A stretch of 64,000 nucleotides of DNA. It comes from Barnesiella merdipullorum. Its GTDB lineage: Bacteria > Bacteroidota > Bacteroidia > Bacteroidales > Barnesiellaceae. Positions 27,201 through 36,016 of the stretch are shown here, piece by piece. The notes under the pieces are model-generated. The model searched no databases, was not told where the DNA came from, and was given only the letters and a program-made list of their open reading frames with translations. Both the position numbers and the translations under genes were made by a program. The stretch lies in NCBI GenBank assembly GCA_019116365.1, contig DXBT01000012.1, forward strand, positions 23,960 to 87,959, given 5' to 3'. Position 1 is the stretch's first letter, and every line of letters starts with the position of its first letter.

Positions 27201-27782
27201 TCACTTCAGTATATAGATTATGGAAATAGCGGCTTCGGTGGGAGCCAAATAGCCTTTATGGCCATCGCCCACCTTGTTGCCACAGGTGCGACACTCGTAA
27301 TAATCATAGGTATTGTATTTATAACCTACACCCACAGAGGCCTCGATACTCCACCGGGGACTCAAAATCCACTGATAGCCATACGACAAACCGGCACCGT
27401 AGGTGTTACCCTGGTAACGATACTTATCAACATCGGGAAACGCACCAAACAAAAAAGGTACCTGCCCCGCATTGAAGTGGGTATATAACAGGTGCAACCC
27501 GAAAAAGTGCCCGTTGAACTTCTGGCAAAGCCAGTAACGCACCTCGGGTTGTACACGAATGTGCTTCCACTTGCGGTTGTCCTTGAACGTAAACGGATTA
27601 TAATATACATGTGTATTCAGTGTCCAGCGGTCGGCCAACCCCACTTCCACACCCAGGGTAGGAGTAGCCGTCGCCCAGCTCAACAAGTTGCTCTTGAGGG
27701 CCACCTTTTGCGCCGGAGCCAACAGGCAAACCGCCATAAACAACACGGTTATAATAATATTTAGATTTATACCTCTATTCAT
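27201..27782 (-). CDS. DUF3575 outer-membrane beta-barrel protein, first gene of the fimbrial operon
   Basis: 193 residues with a signal peptide (ending near APAQKVALK) and an eight-strand-type barrel pattern: KSNLLSWATATPTLGVEVGLADRWTL, IRVQPEVRYWLCQKFNGHFFGLHLLY, GAGLSYGYQWILSPRWSIEASVGVGY. DUF3575 members open fimbrillin operons in Bacteroidales. A CxxC pair (ECRTCGNK) lies in a loop near the C-terminus. No clear TAnnTTTG box was found upstream, so the operon promoter is unplaced. Confidence 0.85.
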   Translation of the reverse strand: MNRGINLNIIITVLFMAVCLLAPAQKVALKSNLLSWATATPTLGVEVGLADRWTLNTHVYYNPFTFKDNRKWKHIRVQPEVRYWLCQKFNGHFFGLHLLYTHFNAGQVPFLFGAFPDVDKYRYQGNTYGAGLSYGYQWILSPRWSIEASVGVGYKYNTYDYYECRTCGNKVGDGHKGYLAPTEAAISIIYILK

Positions 27783-28196
27783 ACAATTTATTATGTGTTA
27801 TTATGAAGTATATAGTTCTATGAATAAAAAGATTATTTTCCCCTTTTATTTTTTATATTACTAAATTCATTATTTTTAATTACAATCCATACATACCTAT
27901 CAAAGTCCCCTTTAATTTAGATTATTAAATTAGGACCAGTACCCTTATTCTGGTTTAAACCTCGCCTTAAAATTACAACAAATTAGTATTTGTTACAACA
28001 ATAATACCTCAAAAAAGTTCATATTTAACGAAAATACTTAATATTATACTTTCATATTTTTGCTAAAAAGCTCACCAAAACCCTTTATTCATAGTTGCTG
28101 TGAAAGATTGCCGACAAATAGATTTCTATCGATGTTTCTATTTAAAATATATGCCCCCAATTATTCCATAAGTCTTTTGTCCCCTACCAAGAAATA
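27783..28196. other. AT-rich leader/promoter region of the fimbrial operon
   Basis: About 410 bp with no gene and very low GC compared with its surroundings. It holds a 7-bp inverted repeat AACAAAT/ATTTGTT (27977-27983 and 27988-27994, 4-bp centre), which could be a regulator site. No TAnnTTTG box facing the operon was found. Long AT-rich leaders of this kind commonly carry promoters of surface loci. Confidence 0.5.
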
Positions 28197-28219
28197 GGCC
28201 GCCCTTATGAGGGGCGGCC
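28197..28219 (-). terminator. Hairpin after rhaD
   Basis: GGCCGCCC (28197-28204) pairs with GGGCGGCC (28212-28219), an 8-bp GC stem 36 bp past the rhaD stop. The T-tract is poor, so termination may be partial. Confidence 0.55.
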
Positions 28220-28254
28220 ATAAATCGCAAATATTAGATATACAGTTCTCGGAC

Positions 28255-29055
28255 CTAACACAGGTGAAAAGCCTTGCGCAATTCCTCGGACTGAGCCTCG
28301 GTCATTCCTTCGGGTTCGAAGCCCATAGCCCGGGCCTGCAAATAGATCTGAGCCGATTTGGAGAGGGTATCGATCATATCGAAGCACTCGATCACATCGC
28401 TCCCCACGGCCAATGCACCATGCTTTTCCCACATGACCACATCGTAACGATCGAGCAACTGGATAGTTGCATCGGCCAAAGCCATCGACCCCGGCAGTTC
28501 ATAGGGTACGATACCCAGGCCTTTGGGCACTATCACCCGAGTCTCGGGAATCATCGACCACAGCAGCTTACCCAATACATCGGGTTGCAAAAACGGACGA
28601 TAATGGGTCATGGCAACCAAATCGGTAGGGTGTGTATGCAACACCACCTTGTTGTCGATACCCTGTCCCTTAAGGTAGTCGTGCATCGACAGGTGCGACG
28701 GCAGTTCCGACGTGGGTCGCACCGGGTTATCGGCAATAATTTCATAGGTATCACCCGCATTGTCTATACGAATAATGGCCATATTCTCCATAGGCTGCGA
28801 AGCCACATACCGCATACGCCGGTTGGTCCCGGTTACCAAAAAACAGTTACCCTTCAACCACTTCATGGTTTTAGGCAGAGCATAAGACTCCGAAATAGCC
28901 GGCAGTGCTTTTTCGCTTTCGGTAAGCAGATCGGTCACATTGACCGAGATGTTGCCACCGTTTCGCTCGGCCCACCCCCTTTGCCACAGATAGCCGGCGA
29001 CCTCGGCTACCTGAGCGATCTGACTTTCGAGTCTATCGTTTTTCATTCGTTTCAT
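28255..29055 (-). CDS. rhaD: Rhamnulose-1-phosphate aldolase
   Basis: A 266-residue class II zinc aldolase that splits L-rhamnulose-1-phosphate into dihydroxyacetone phosphate and L-lactaldehyde in the cytoplasm. The N-terminal RGWAERNGGNISV motif and the zinc-binding HTHP of the VVLHTHPTDLVAMTHY stretch are the family marks. It is the last gene of the rhaB-rhaA-rhaT-rhaD operon, 31 bp after rhaT. Length fits E. coli RhaD (274 residues). Confidence 0.93.
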   Translation of the reverse strand: MKRMKNDRLESQIAQVAEVAGYLWQRGWAERNGGNISVNVTDLLTESEKALPAISESYALPKTMKWLKGNCFLVTGTNRRMRYVASQPMENMAIIRIDNAGDTYEIIADNPVRPTSELPSHLSMHDYLKGQGIDNKVVLHTHPTDLVAMTHYRPFLQPDVLGKLLWSMIPETRVIVPKGLGIVPYELPGSMALADATIQLLDRYDVVMWEKHGALAVGSDVIECFDMIDTLSKSAQIYLQARAMGFEPEGMTEAQSEELRKAFHLC

Positions 29056-29086
29056 CTCTTTTCGAAGTTTATTATTTAATAATGTG

Positions 29087-30121
29087 TTATCCTATATGAA
29101 TCAAGTTGGGGAAGAGAGTCGAGAAAACCAAAATCAGCAAACCGACTATCAGTACCACAATCGTGCGGCGATCTACACCTTTCCACTCGTTCAGCACAAT
29201 ACCCCACACATTGCTGAATAGGACATTGAGCGACATCAAAATACTCCACGAGAACGAAAGCATCACCGGCGAATCATTAAAGAAACTCTTCCCCATACCC
29301 AACCCGAAGAACTGAGAATACCAGAGCAAACCGGCCAAAGCACAGTAAAACAGATTGTTGAAACCTATCGATATTGGTACCGAAAAATACTCTTTCCCGG
29401 TGTGGTTCTTGACATTTTGCCATAGGCAATAGGCGGCATTGGTAATAAATCCACCCAGAGTCACCAGTAAGATAACCGGATTCAAGGCAAACAAATCGAG
29501 CGCACCCAAAGAGCGGGCCGTTTGCTGCACCTCTCCGCCGGCTTCGAGCCCAAGACTGAAACAGGCACTCATGACACCGGCAAGCAGAGCTACCAGAATT
29601 CCCTTGGTAAAAGCAAAGTCTCGAACGGCTTTCTGTTTGGCTTCATCGCTCATGTGACGGGCCTTAAGGCTGCCGGCATAGCCGATAACCGCGATTCCCG
29701 CCAACGTGATGCACACCCCAATCAGCAAGACAAGGCCTTCGCCTCTGAACAAATTGGTCCCGCCAAACAGAGCCGGCAATAGTGTCCCGAAGGCGGCACA
29801 AGTTCCCAAAGAAACCGACTGCCCCAACGCTACACCCAGGTATCGCATGCTCAACCCAAAGGTGAGACCTCCAATCCCCCACAGCACACCATACAGAACC
29901 GAGAGCCAGGGCACCCCTCCGGCATACAACTCGGCAAGTGTACTACCCCGAGGCACTGCCAGAAAAGCCCCCAAAAGCGGGAACAGCAGCCAGGCAAATA
30001 TTCCCTGGACCAGCCAAAAGCTCTCCCAGCTCCACGACTTCACTTTGTTGATGGGAACATAGGAACTCGATTGGCCAAAACTTCCCACAGCAATAATGAG
30101 CAAACCTACAAGAATATCCAT
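29087..30121 (-). CDS. rhaT: L-rhamnose/H+ symporter
   Basis: A 344-residue inner-membrane protein with about ten hydrophobic helices and no signal peptide, matching E. coli RhaT in length. Landmarks are the N-terminal MDILVGLLIIAVGSFGQSSSYVPINKVKSWSWE region (family pattern G..WQSSFY.P.KKVK.WSWE) and the GVLWGIGGLTFGLSMRYLGVALGQSV segment. It lies 6 bp downstream of rhaA and imports the substrate of this operon. Confidence 0.92.
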   Translation of the reverse strand: MDILVGLLIIAVGSFGQSSSYVPINKVKSWSWESFWLVQGIFAWLLFPLLGAFLAVPRGSTLAELYAGGVPWLSVLYGVLWGIGGLTFGLSMRYLGVALGQSVSLGTCAAFGTLLPALFGGTNLFRGEGLVLLIGVCITLAGIAVIGYAGSLKARHMSDEAKQKAVRDFAFTKGILVALLAGVMSACFSLGLEAGGEVQQTARSLGALDLFALNPVILLVTLGGFITNAAYCLWQNVKNHTGKEYFSVPISIGFNNLFYCALAGLLWYSQFFGLGMGKSFFNDSPVMLSFSWSILMSLNVLFSNVWGIVLNEWKGVDRRTIVVLIVGLLILVFSTLFPNLIHIG

Positions 30122-30127
30122 GGCGCG

Positions 30128-31387
30128 TTATCTCCGTTTGGAAGTTATCTTCTTTTCATAGGCCTCGATTTCGGCCACATAATCCTCACCCACAGGCACC
30201 TGGTTTATCAGGCAGAAATAGTCCCACACGGCATTCCACGGCAGGCTCTTACACTCCTCGAGCAATGCAAGACGCTCGAAGAATCGGCCCTCGGCCTCAT
30301 ACCTGCGCAACTGTTCGAGCGGCTCGAGCAATGCCTGCAAGAAACACTTCTGAGTAGCCCGAGCACCTATTACATAGGCTCCTATGCGATTGATCGAAGC
30401 GTCGAAATAGTCGAGCCCGATATGGACCCGCGACAGCGCATCGCACCGCACCACCTCATGAGCCAGGTCGAGGGTATCGTCGTTCATGATGGTTACATGA
30501 TCCGAATCCCAGCGGATGGGTCGGCTCACATGCAACATGATCTCGGGCGTAAACAGCAACAGCGACGAAATCTTATCGGCAATACTTTCGGTCAGATGGA
30601 AATGACCGGTGTCAAGAGTCACAATCTTGTGATGCTTCACTCCATATCCCAGATAAAAATCATACGAACCTACCGTATAACTTTCGGCTCCGATACCAAA
30701 GAGTTTGGCCTCAATACAATCTTTCATGTGAGCATACTCGGTAGCAAAAATGCGATCGAGCGATTGTTCCAACAACTGGCGATAGTAGAGCCTATTGACC
30801 GTCAAGTCTTTGGACCCATCGTGAATCCACAAGTTCATGATGCAGGGATCACCTTGATATCGGCCCATTTCGTCGGCTATCCACCGGCATCGGCGAGTGT
30901 GCTCGACCCAAAAGTCACGCACCGCCTCATCGGGGTTGGCGAGGGTGAGCATACCGCTTTTGGGATGCGAAAACGAAGTGGAGTTAAAGTCGAGCTTAAG
31001 CCCATTTTCCCGAGCCCACTGCATCCAACTGGCAAAATGGTCGGGAGTCACTTCGTCACGATCGACTCTCTTTCCCCCGAAATCGCCATATATCTCGTGC
31101 AAGTTAATGCGATGCGACCCGGGAAGCAGCGATTTCACCTCGAGCAGATCGGCCCGAACCTCATCAATATTACGGGCTTTGCCCGGATAGTTACCTGTGG
31201 CTTGAATTCCACCGGTCAACTGCCCGTCGGGATTTTCAAACCCCGAGACATCGTCGGTTTGCCAACAGTGCAACGACAAGGATATACCTTGCATCTTTTT
31301 CAATACCTCATTCACATCCACCCCCAAGGCGGCATAACGTTCGGCAGCATATTCAAAGGCTGCCCTTACAGCTTGTTCGTTCTTCAT
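30128..31387 (-). CDS. rhaA: L-rhamnose isomerase
   Basis: A 419-residue metal-dependent isomerase converting L-rhamnose to L-rhamnulose. It shows the family features KMQGISLSLHCWQTDDVSGFE at the N-terminus, SHRINLHEIYGDF, GLKLDFNSTSFSHPK, and the metal-ligand region IVTLDTGHFHLTESIADKIS. The end matches E. coli RhaA, also 419 residues. It lies 15 bp after rhaB in the same operon. Confidence 0.95.
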   Translation of the reverse strand: MKNEQAVRAAFEYAAERYAALGVDVNEVLKKMQGISLSLHCWQTDDVSGFENPDGQLTGGIQATGNYPGKARNIDEVRADLLEVKSLLPGSHRINLHEIYGDFGGKRVDRDEVTPDHFASWMQWARENGLKLDFNSTSFSHPKSGMLTLANPDEAVRDFWVEHTRRCRWIADEMGRYQGDPCIMNLWIHDGSKDLTVNRLYYRQLLEQSLDRIFATEYAHMKDCIEAKLFGIGAESYTVGSYDFYLGYGVKHHKIVTLDTGHFHLTESIADKISSLLLFTPEIMLHVSRPIRWDSDHVTIMNDDTLDLAHEVVRCDALSRVHIGLDYFDASINRIGAYVIGARATQKCFLQALLEPLEQLRRYEAEGRFFERLALLEECKSLPWNAVWDYFCLINQVPVGEDYVAEIEAYEKKITSKRR

Positions 31388-31402
31388 GATACTTCTCCTA
31401 TT

Positions 31403-32884
31403 TTATAACAGATTACAATTCCTTTTGAACACCTCGTACTTCTTGTTCCACAAAGCGCTATTATCGGGCTCGTAACGTTTCAACGACACCGATGCGGCCG
31501 ACAACCGACGCATCGAATCGCGATCAGATACCACCCCCAGTGCTCTCAACTGTACCAGCACATTGCCCAACGCCGTAGCCTCGGCCGGACCGGCTACAAC
31601 AGGCACTCCCGTGGCGGCTGCCGTAAAACGGTTCAACAATTCGTTTTGCGACCCGCCACCAATCACATGCACACATTCGATGCGAAACGGCGCTATCTGC
31701 TGCAGGCGCGACAGTACATAACGATACTTGAGAGCCAAACTCTCCAAGATACATCTCACATACTCGGCATGGGTTTGTGGTATATTCATGCCGTGTGCAC
31801 GACAATAGTCGGCTACGGCTTCGGGCATCGACCGGGGATTGGCAAAGGCCACATCGTCGGGATCGACATAACTGTCGTTCTCCTCCACAGTCTGTGCCAT
31901 GGCCACAAGCTGCGGATACGTATAGACCGTACCCGACTCATCTTTCCATCGCTTGAGGCACTGCTCCAACAGCCACAACCCGGTAATGTTTTTCAAGAAT
32001 CGGGTAGTTCCATCGATGCCGCCTTCGTTGGTAAAGTTCATGCGATAGGCCTCGTCGGTCACCACCGGCGAATCGGTCTCAATCCCCATAAGCGACCAGG
32101 TACCCGAACTAAGGTAGGCAAAGTTTCGACCTACTGCCGGCACGGCTGCCACGGCCGATGCCGTGTCATGACCGGCCACCGCGATCACAGAGAGAGGAGG
32201 CAAACCGGTTTCGGTTCTCACCCGATCGGAGAGAGGGCCTATCACCTGCCCTGGCCAGACGACCGGAGCAAATTTCTCGACCGACAATCCCAGCGGCTCC
32301 AATAACCGGCTCTCGATCTGCCTCTTACGGGGATTCATCAATTGAGAGGTCGATAATATGGTATATTCACATACCTCTCGCCCCGTGAGCAGATAGGAGA
32401 TGGCATCGGGCATAAACAGGATACGCCGTATCGACTCGGGTTCAAGACTACCTTCGAGCCGGGCGGCATAGAGTTGAAACAGCGAATTGAAATTCATGAA
32501 CTGTATTCCCGTGAGGCGATAGACCTCCTCCCGATCAATATGCTCAAAGTATTTTTCGGGGACCCCGTCGGTATAGGGATCGCGATAGGAACGGGGCAAC
32601 GAGGCGAACGACCCGTCAGGCCGAACACCTACAAAATCGACTCCCCACGTATCGACACCTATCGAAGCGACGGGCAACCCACGGGAAGCAGCTATCCGTA
32701 AACCGGTTTTAATCGAATCGAAAAGAGAATAGATGTCCCAATAATAACGACCCTCGATTACTTTTATCTCGTTGGGAAACCGGCAAAGGATTTCCATATC
32801 GAGTTTTCCCTGCGACATATTTGCAAAAATGACACGACCACTGGTCGCTCCCAAGTCTATGGCAATACAGGCTGTGTTTTCCAT
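31403..32884 (-). CDS. rhaB: Rhamnulokinase
   Basis: A 493-residue FGGY-family carbohydrate kinase that phosphorylates L-rhamnulose at C1. The N-terminal ATP-binding fold opens AIDLGATSGRVIFA. The stretches SIGVDTWGVDFVGV, AVAGHDTASAVAAVP, YLSSGTWSLMG and HVIGGGSQNELLNRFTA are the expected family motifs. It is the first gene of the operon. Its promoter has a -7 box but no clear -33 element, and a candidate AraC-type activator site lies just upstream. Confidence 0.94.
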   Translation of the reverse strand: MENTACIAIDLGATSGRVIFANMSQGKLDMEILCRFPNEIKVIEGRYYWDIYSLFDSIKTGLRIAASRGLPVASIGVDTWGVDFVGVRPDGSFASLPRSYRDPYTDGVPEKYFEHIDREEVYRLTGIQFMNFNSLFQLYAARLEGSLEPESIRRILFMPDAISYLLTGREVCEYTILSTSQLMNPRKRQIESRLLEPLGLSVEKFAPVVWPGQVIGPLSDRVRTETGLPPLSVIAVAGHDTASAVAAVPAVGRNFAYLSSGTWSLMGIETDSPVVTDEAYRMNFTNEGGIDGTTRFLKNITGLWLLEQCLKRWKDESGTVYTYPQLVAMAQTVEENDSYVDPDDVAFANPRSMPEAVADYCRAHGMNIPQTHAEYVRCILESLALKYRYVLSRLQQIAPFRIECVHVIGGGSQNELLNRFTAAATGVPVVAGPAEATALGNVLVQLRALGVVSDRDSMRRLSAASVSLKRYEPDNSALWNKKYEVFKRNCNLL

Positions 32885-32915
32885 GTAAATACAAGATAAT
32901 TTATAGTTTATGCGG

Positions 32916-32923
32916 CAAAAGTA
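32916..32923 (-). promoter_or_regulatory. rhaB operon promoter -7 box
   Basis: CAAAAGTA on the plus strand reads TACTTTTG on the minus strand, 31 bp upstream of the rhaB ATG. There is no TTG at the -33 position (around 32943), as expected for an activator-dependent promoter. Confidence 0.65.
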
Positions 32924-32951
32924 GAATCATACATATATAATCGGCTGATGT

Positions 32952-32983
32952 TTTTGATATAAAAACTTTCTATTTTGATATAA
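32952..32983. promoter_or_regulatory. Candidate RhaR operator: two direct TTTTGATATAA half-sites
   Basis: TTTTGATATAA occurs at 32952-32962 and 32973-32983, exactly 21 bp apart (two helical turns), as in AraC-family I1-I2 type sites. The pair lies just upstream of where the rhaB -33 region would be, and the second copy covers the -33 TTTG of the divergent regulator promoter. Confidence 0.7.
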
Positions 32984-33004
32984 CCCAAAGAATATCTATA
33001 TTTG
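32974..33004 (+). promoter_or_regulatory. Promoter of the rhamnose regulator gene
   Basis: TTTG (32974-32977) and TATATTTG (32997-33004), 19 bp apart, give a full -33/-7 match 23 bp before the ATG at 33027. The -33 element overlaps one of the two repeated half-sites, which suggests autoregulation. Confidence 0.75.
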
Positions 33005-33026
33005 ACCCGTTAGAGTGAGAATAGAT

Positions 33027-33914
33027 ATGGTACGACAGCAAAGCGACGAACTGAAATATCTGCGAGTCAATGCTCGCGACGAAGAGTGGGGTATCGTTAT
33101 TACGACGGTAGGCTACCAGTATGTCGCCCCTCACGAGAGCTATCCCCTGTCGAAACACCCCGACAGCTACAACTTCAAGAGCGAAGGGAAACGCACCCTC
33201 AACGAATACCAACTGGTCTATATCACCCGAGGCGAAGGATTCTTTACCAGCCGTTCTTGCCCAATGACGCACATCGAAGCCGGCACCATGCTGCTACTCT
33301 TTCCTGGAGAGTGGCACAAATACTATCCCAACCCACAGACCGGATGGGACGAACATTGGGTAGGATTCCGCGGATGCCACATCGACAACCGGGTCAAGAG
33401 TCACTTCTTCACCCCCGACCATTGCCTGTTCAAAATAGGAACCGACGACAAAATCATCGACCTGTATCACGAAATCATGGAAAAGGCCGAACGGGAAAAA
33501 GCCGGATTCCAACAAATCATATCGAGCATCGTACTACATCTGTTGGGAAGCGTCTATTATAAAGAACTGAACCGCTCGTTCAACGACAGCGTCATGGTCG
33601 ATGTAATCAACCGGGCCCGAATCATGATGAAGGAAGATCGCAGTGGAAATTTGTCGCCACAACGTATTGCCGAAAGACTGAATGTAGGATATTCTCTATT
33701 CCGCCGCGAGTTCAAACGATACAGCGGCATTTCTCCCGGCCAGTACCAACAACAGGTGAAACTGGCTCGAGCAAAAGAATTACTCACCTCTTCGTCTCTT
33801 TCGATTGCCGAAATTGCTTTCGAACTCAATTTTGAGTGCGTGGGACAGTTCTCAACCTTTTTCCGCAGGAAAGAGGGGATAACACCTTCTGAGTTTCGTA
33901 ACCAAAGACACTGA
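33027..33914 (+). CDS. rhaR: AraC-family transcriptional activator of rhamnose catabolism
   Basis: A 295-residue regulator with an N-terminal cupin-like sugar-sensing domain (about 30-150; YQLVYITRGEGFFTSRS, LLLFPGEWHKYYPNP, GWDEHWVGFRG). A C-terminal double helix-turn-helix follows (about 200-292; NLSPQRIAERLNVGYSLFRREFKRYSG, SIAEIAFELNFECVGQFSTFFRRKEG). It is divergent from rhaB and shares a 140-bp regulatory region holding two direct half-sites. Bacteroides thetaiotaomicron has an AraC-type rhamnose regulator in this position. The start is ATG 33027; a GTG at 33015 would add four residues. Confidence 0.88.
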   Translation: MVRQQSDELKYLRVNARDEEWGIVITTVGYQYVAPHESYPLSKHPDSYNFKSEGKRTLNEYQLVYITRGEGFFTSRSCPMTHIEAGTMLLLFPGEWHKYYPNPQTGWDEHWVGFRGCHIDNRVKSHFFTPDHCLFKIGTDDKIIDLYHEIMEKAEREKAGFQQIISSIVLHLLGSVYYKELNRSFNDSVMVDVINRARIMMKEDRSGNLSPQRIAERLNVGYSLFRREFKRYSGISPGQYQQQVKLARAKELLTSSSLSIAEIAFELNFECVGQFSTFFRRKEGITPSEFRNQRH

Positions 33915-34030
33915 GCAAAAGTCATTTACAGACCAATTCCTCATATATACCAGGTTACATAAAAGATATCCGAGGAGTTCTTCCCGTCTATATTTTTGAC
34001 AATTTGACTTGAATTTTTGACGCATTGCTC

Positions 34031-34060
34031 TTTGTTTTTTCCTCATCCCGACTACTTTTG
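34031..34060 (+). promoter_or_regulatory. Promoter of the nuclease lipoprotein gene
   Basis: TTTG at 34031-34034 and TACTTTTG at 34053-34060 (18 bp apart) lie 28 bp before the ATG at 34089. Confidence 0.6.
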
Positions 34061-34088
34061 CCCTTAAATTTATGCTTTAATTTCATCC

Positions 34089-35828
34089 ATGAAAAAGTCT
34101 TTCATTTACATCGTGGGGTTACTGCTCACACTTGGATCTTGTAGCGAAGAGAAGCAACAGGAGCCCGAAGTACCTGGAACAACCCCCGAAGAGATTATCC
34201 TTACCGTATCGCCCGAATCACTGACGTTCGATGAAAACGACGCCTCGAAAAACGTCGTGACCGTCAGTTCAAATACTTCGTGGGAGGCTACGACAAGCAC
34301 CCCCGCCCTGGTCATAGACCGCAGTAAAGGCTCGAGCGGCGAGACCTCAATCGCCATCAGCGATGCACCCGTGGGAGAAAGCTGCAAGCTCACCATCTCG
34401 ACCGTACCGCAAAGCGACGGAGAAAAAGTAATCACCTGCGAAGTGACGGTGTCGCGCGAGGCGGCCGTAGTCATCCCCGACCGCACGGTTATCTACAACA
34501 ACGATTTCGACCGCGAGATTGCCGTGAAAAACACCTACTGGCCCTACCTCGACCAGTTCGACGGCTGGAAAAACGGCTCGGGCACGGGACAGGGCAACGA
34601 AACCTACGACCAGATGAGTGTGTCGGTACGAAGCGATTGGAACTCAGACTATAACCCGTCGGCCGATTACAAGCCTTATGCCTCAGGAAAAAACAACCTC
34701 TATTTCAACAAAAGCGGTAGCTTCATCGCCATCAACGGTATTGAGGTGGGCCAAGAGCGTAACTTCGTGCTGCAATTCGGCAGCTCGGAAAACAAGATGT
34801 TCGACTATACCGACCTGACAGTCGAGGTAGGCAATGGCTCGTCGTGGGTCTCGCTCGACTACACCCGCCCGTTGAACAACAACTGGGAGCTGACGACCAG
34901 CGAATTTTCTCTGCAAGAGAGCTCGAGCAACGGTACCCTCAGCATACGGTTCAGGACCACAAGCGGGGCCAATATGATGCGCATCGACGATGTGCGGTTG
35001 ACCAATGGCGACCCGTCGAGTCAGGTCATTGACTTCGGCTCCACCATCGCCTATCCGCCCGCCGAGTTGCCCGTTTACGGCACCAACGACCTGGTTGTGA
35101 CTCATTATGGCTCGATAAACGGGCAGCGGGTGAGAAACTATACGCTGCTCTTCGACCGGGATAAACATGCGGCCTTGTGGGTAGCCTATCCGCTGCACGC
35201 CTGTTACCGGGGCTACAGTGGCCGCACCGAAGCTTGGGCGGCCGACCCCCTCATCGATGCCAGCTTCCAGGCACTGCTGTATGGCAACCCCTATTGCTAT
35301 TACCAGGACTACTCGCGCGGGCACCAGATTCCTTCGGGCGACCGCACCGTAAACGACGAACTGAACAGCCACACCTTCTATGCCTCGAACATGACTCCCC
35401 AAAACAGCAGCTTCAACAGCGGCATATGGGAATCGCTCGAGAGCAAGATTCGCAACAATATGTGCACCGATACGCTCTACGTAGTAACCGGCTGCTATTT
35501 TGGTGATGGATACATCTCGACCTACGACGGTAACTATAACGACAGCTACGACCCTGCGGCCAAACTGTGTGCCGTGCCCACGCACTACTTCAAGGTGATT
35601 TTACGCACTCGATCGGGCAATACCGGCAAAGCCATCGGCCAATGCGAAGCCAGCGAATTGAAAGCTATCGGGTTCTGGCTCGAGCATCGCAACGATTACC
35701 CCGAGACCTTCAGCACCGACTATTGCAAATCGGTTGAATATATCGAACAACAGACCGGCTTTACCTTCTTCCCGACTGTTGACGACGAGGTAAAGCAACA
35801 ATGTACTCCCTCAGAGTGGGCTCTCTAA
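34089..35828 (+). CDS. Surface lipoprotein with BACON-like domain and NUC1-type DNA/RNA non-specific endonuclease domain
   Basis: 579 residues. The signal peptide ends in a lipobox (LTLGSC, Cys18). Residues of about 37-118 form a BACON-like beta-sandwich (LTVSPESLTFDENDASKNVVTVSSNTSWE). A galactose-binding-like region follows (about 130-310). The C-terminal part (about 320-579) is a NUC1 domain with YSRGHQIPSGDR as the catalytic His motif (the usual form is DRGH), later NSHTFYASNMTPQNSSFNSGIWESLE with the metal-binding Asn, and a TGCYFG stretch. Predicted to degrade extracellular nucleic acid at the cell surface. The family fit is clear; activity and location are inferred. It stands alone with its own promoter and terminator, next to but not part of the rhamnose locus. 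Confidence 0.85.
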   Translation: MKKSFIYIVGLLLTLGSCSEEKQQEPEVPGTTPEEIILTVSPESLTFDENDASKNVVTVSSNTSWEATTSTPALVIDRSKGSSGETSIAISDAPVGESCKLTISTVPQSDGEKVITCEVTVSREAAVVIPDRTVIYNNDFDREIAVKNTYWPYLDQFDGWKNGSGTGQGNETYDQMSVSVRSDWNSDYNPSADYKPYASGKNNLYFNKSGSFIAINGIEVGQERNFVLQFGSSENKMFDYTDLTVEVGNGSSWVSLDYTRPLNNNWELTTSEFSLQESSSNGTLSIRFRTTSGANMMRIDDVRLTNGDPSSQVIDFGSTIAYPPAELPVYGTNDLVVTHYGSINGQRVRNYTLLFDRDKHAALWVAYPLHACYRGYSGRTEAWAADPLIDASFQALLYGNPYCYYQDYSRGHQIPSGDRTVNDELNSHTFYASNMTPQNSSFNSGIWESLESKIRNNMCTDTLYVVTGCYFGDGYISTYDGNYNDSYDPAAKLCAVPTHYFKVILRTRSGNTGKAIGQCEASELKAIGFWLEHRNDYPETFSTDYCKSVEYIEQQTGFTFFPTVDDEVKQQCTPSEWAL

Positions 35829-35899
35829 AATACCCCCGCTGAGACTGACAGCTTAAAAAGGGGACCGACCGCAAAGACACTTCATTCACGCGGCCGATT

Positions 35900-35946
35900 A
35901 AAGGCTGTGTCCAGGACGATAAGTTTTGGCACAGTCTTTTTCTTTT
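35900..35946 (+). terminator. Terminator after the nuclease gene
   Basis: AAAGGCTGTG pairs with CACAGTCTTT (one mismatch), followed by a T-rich tract to 35946. It lies 72 bp past the stop. Confidence 0.65.
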
Positions 35947-36016
35947 TCTACACAACCGCGTATAGAAAAGGTTTATCTACTATTATAAATAGAATAAGGG
36001 GATGAGCGTGCGTAGC

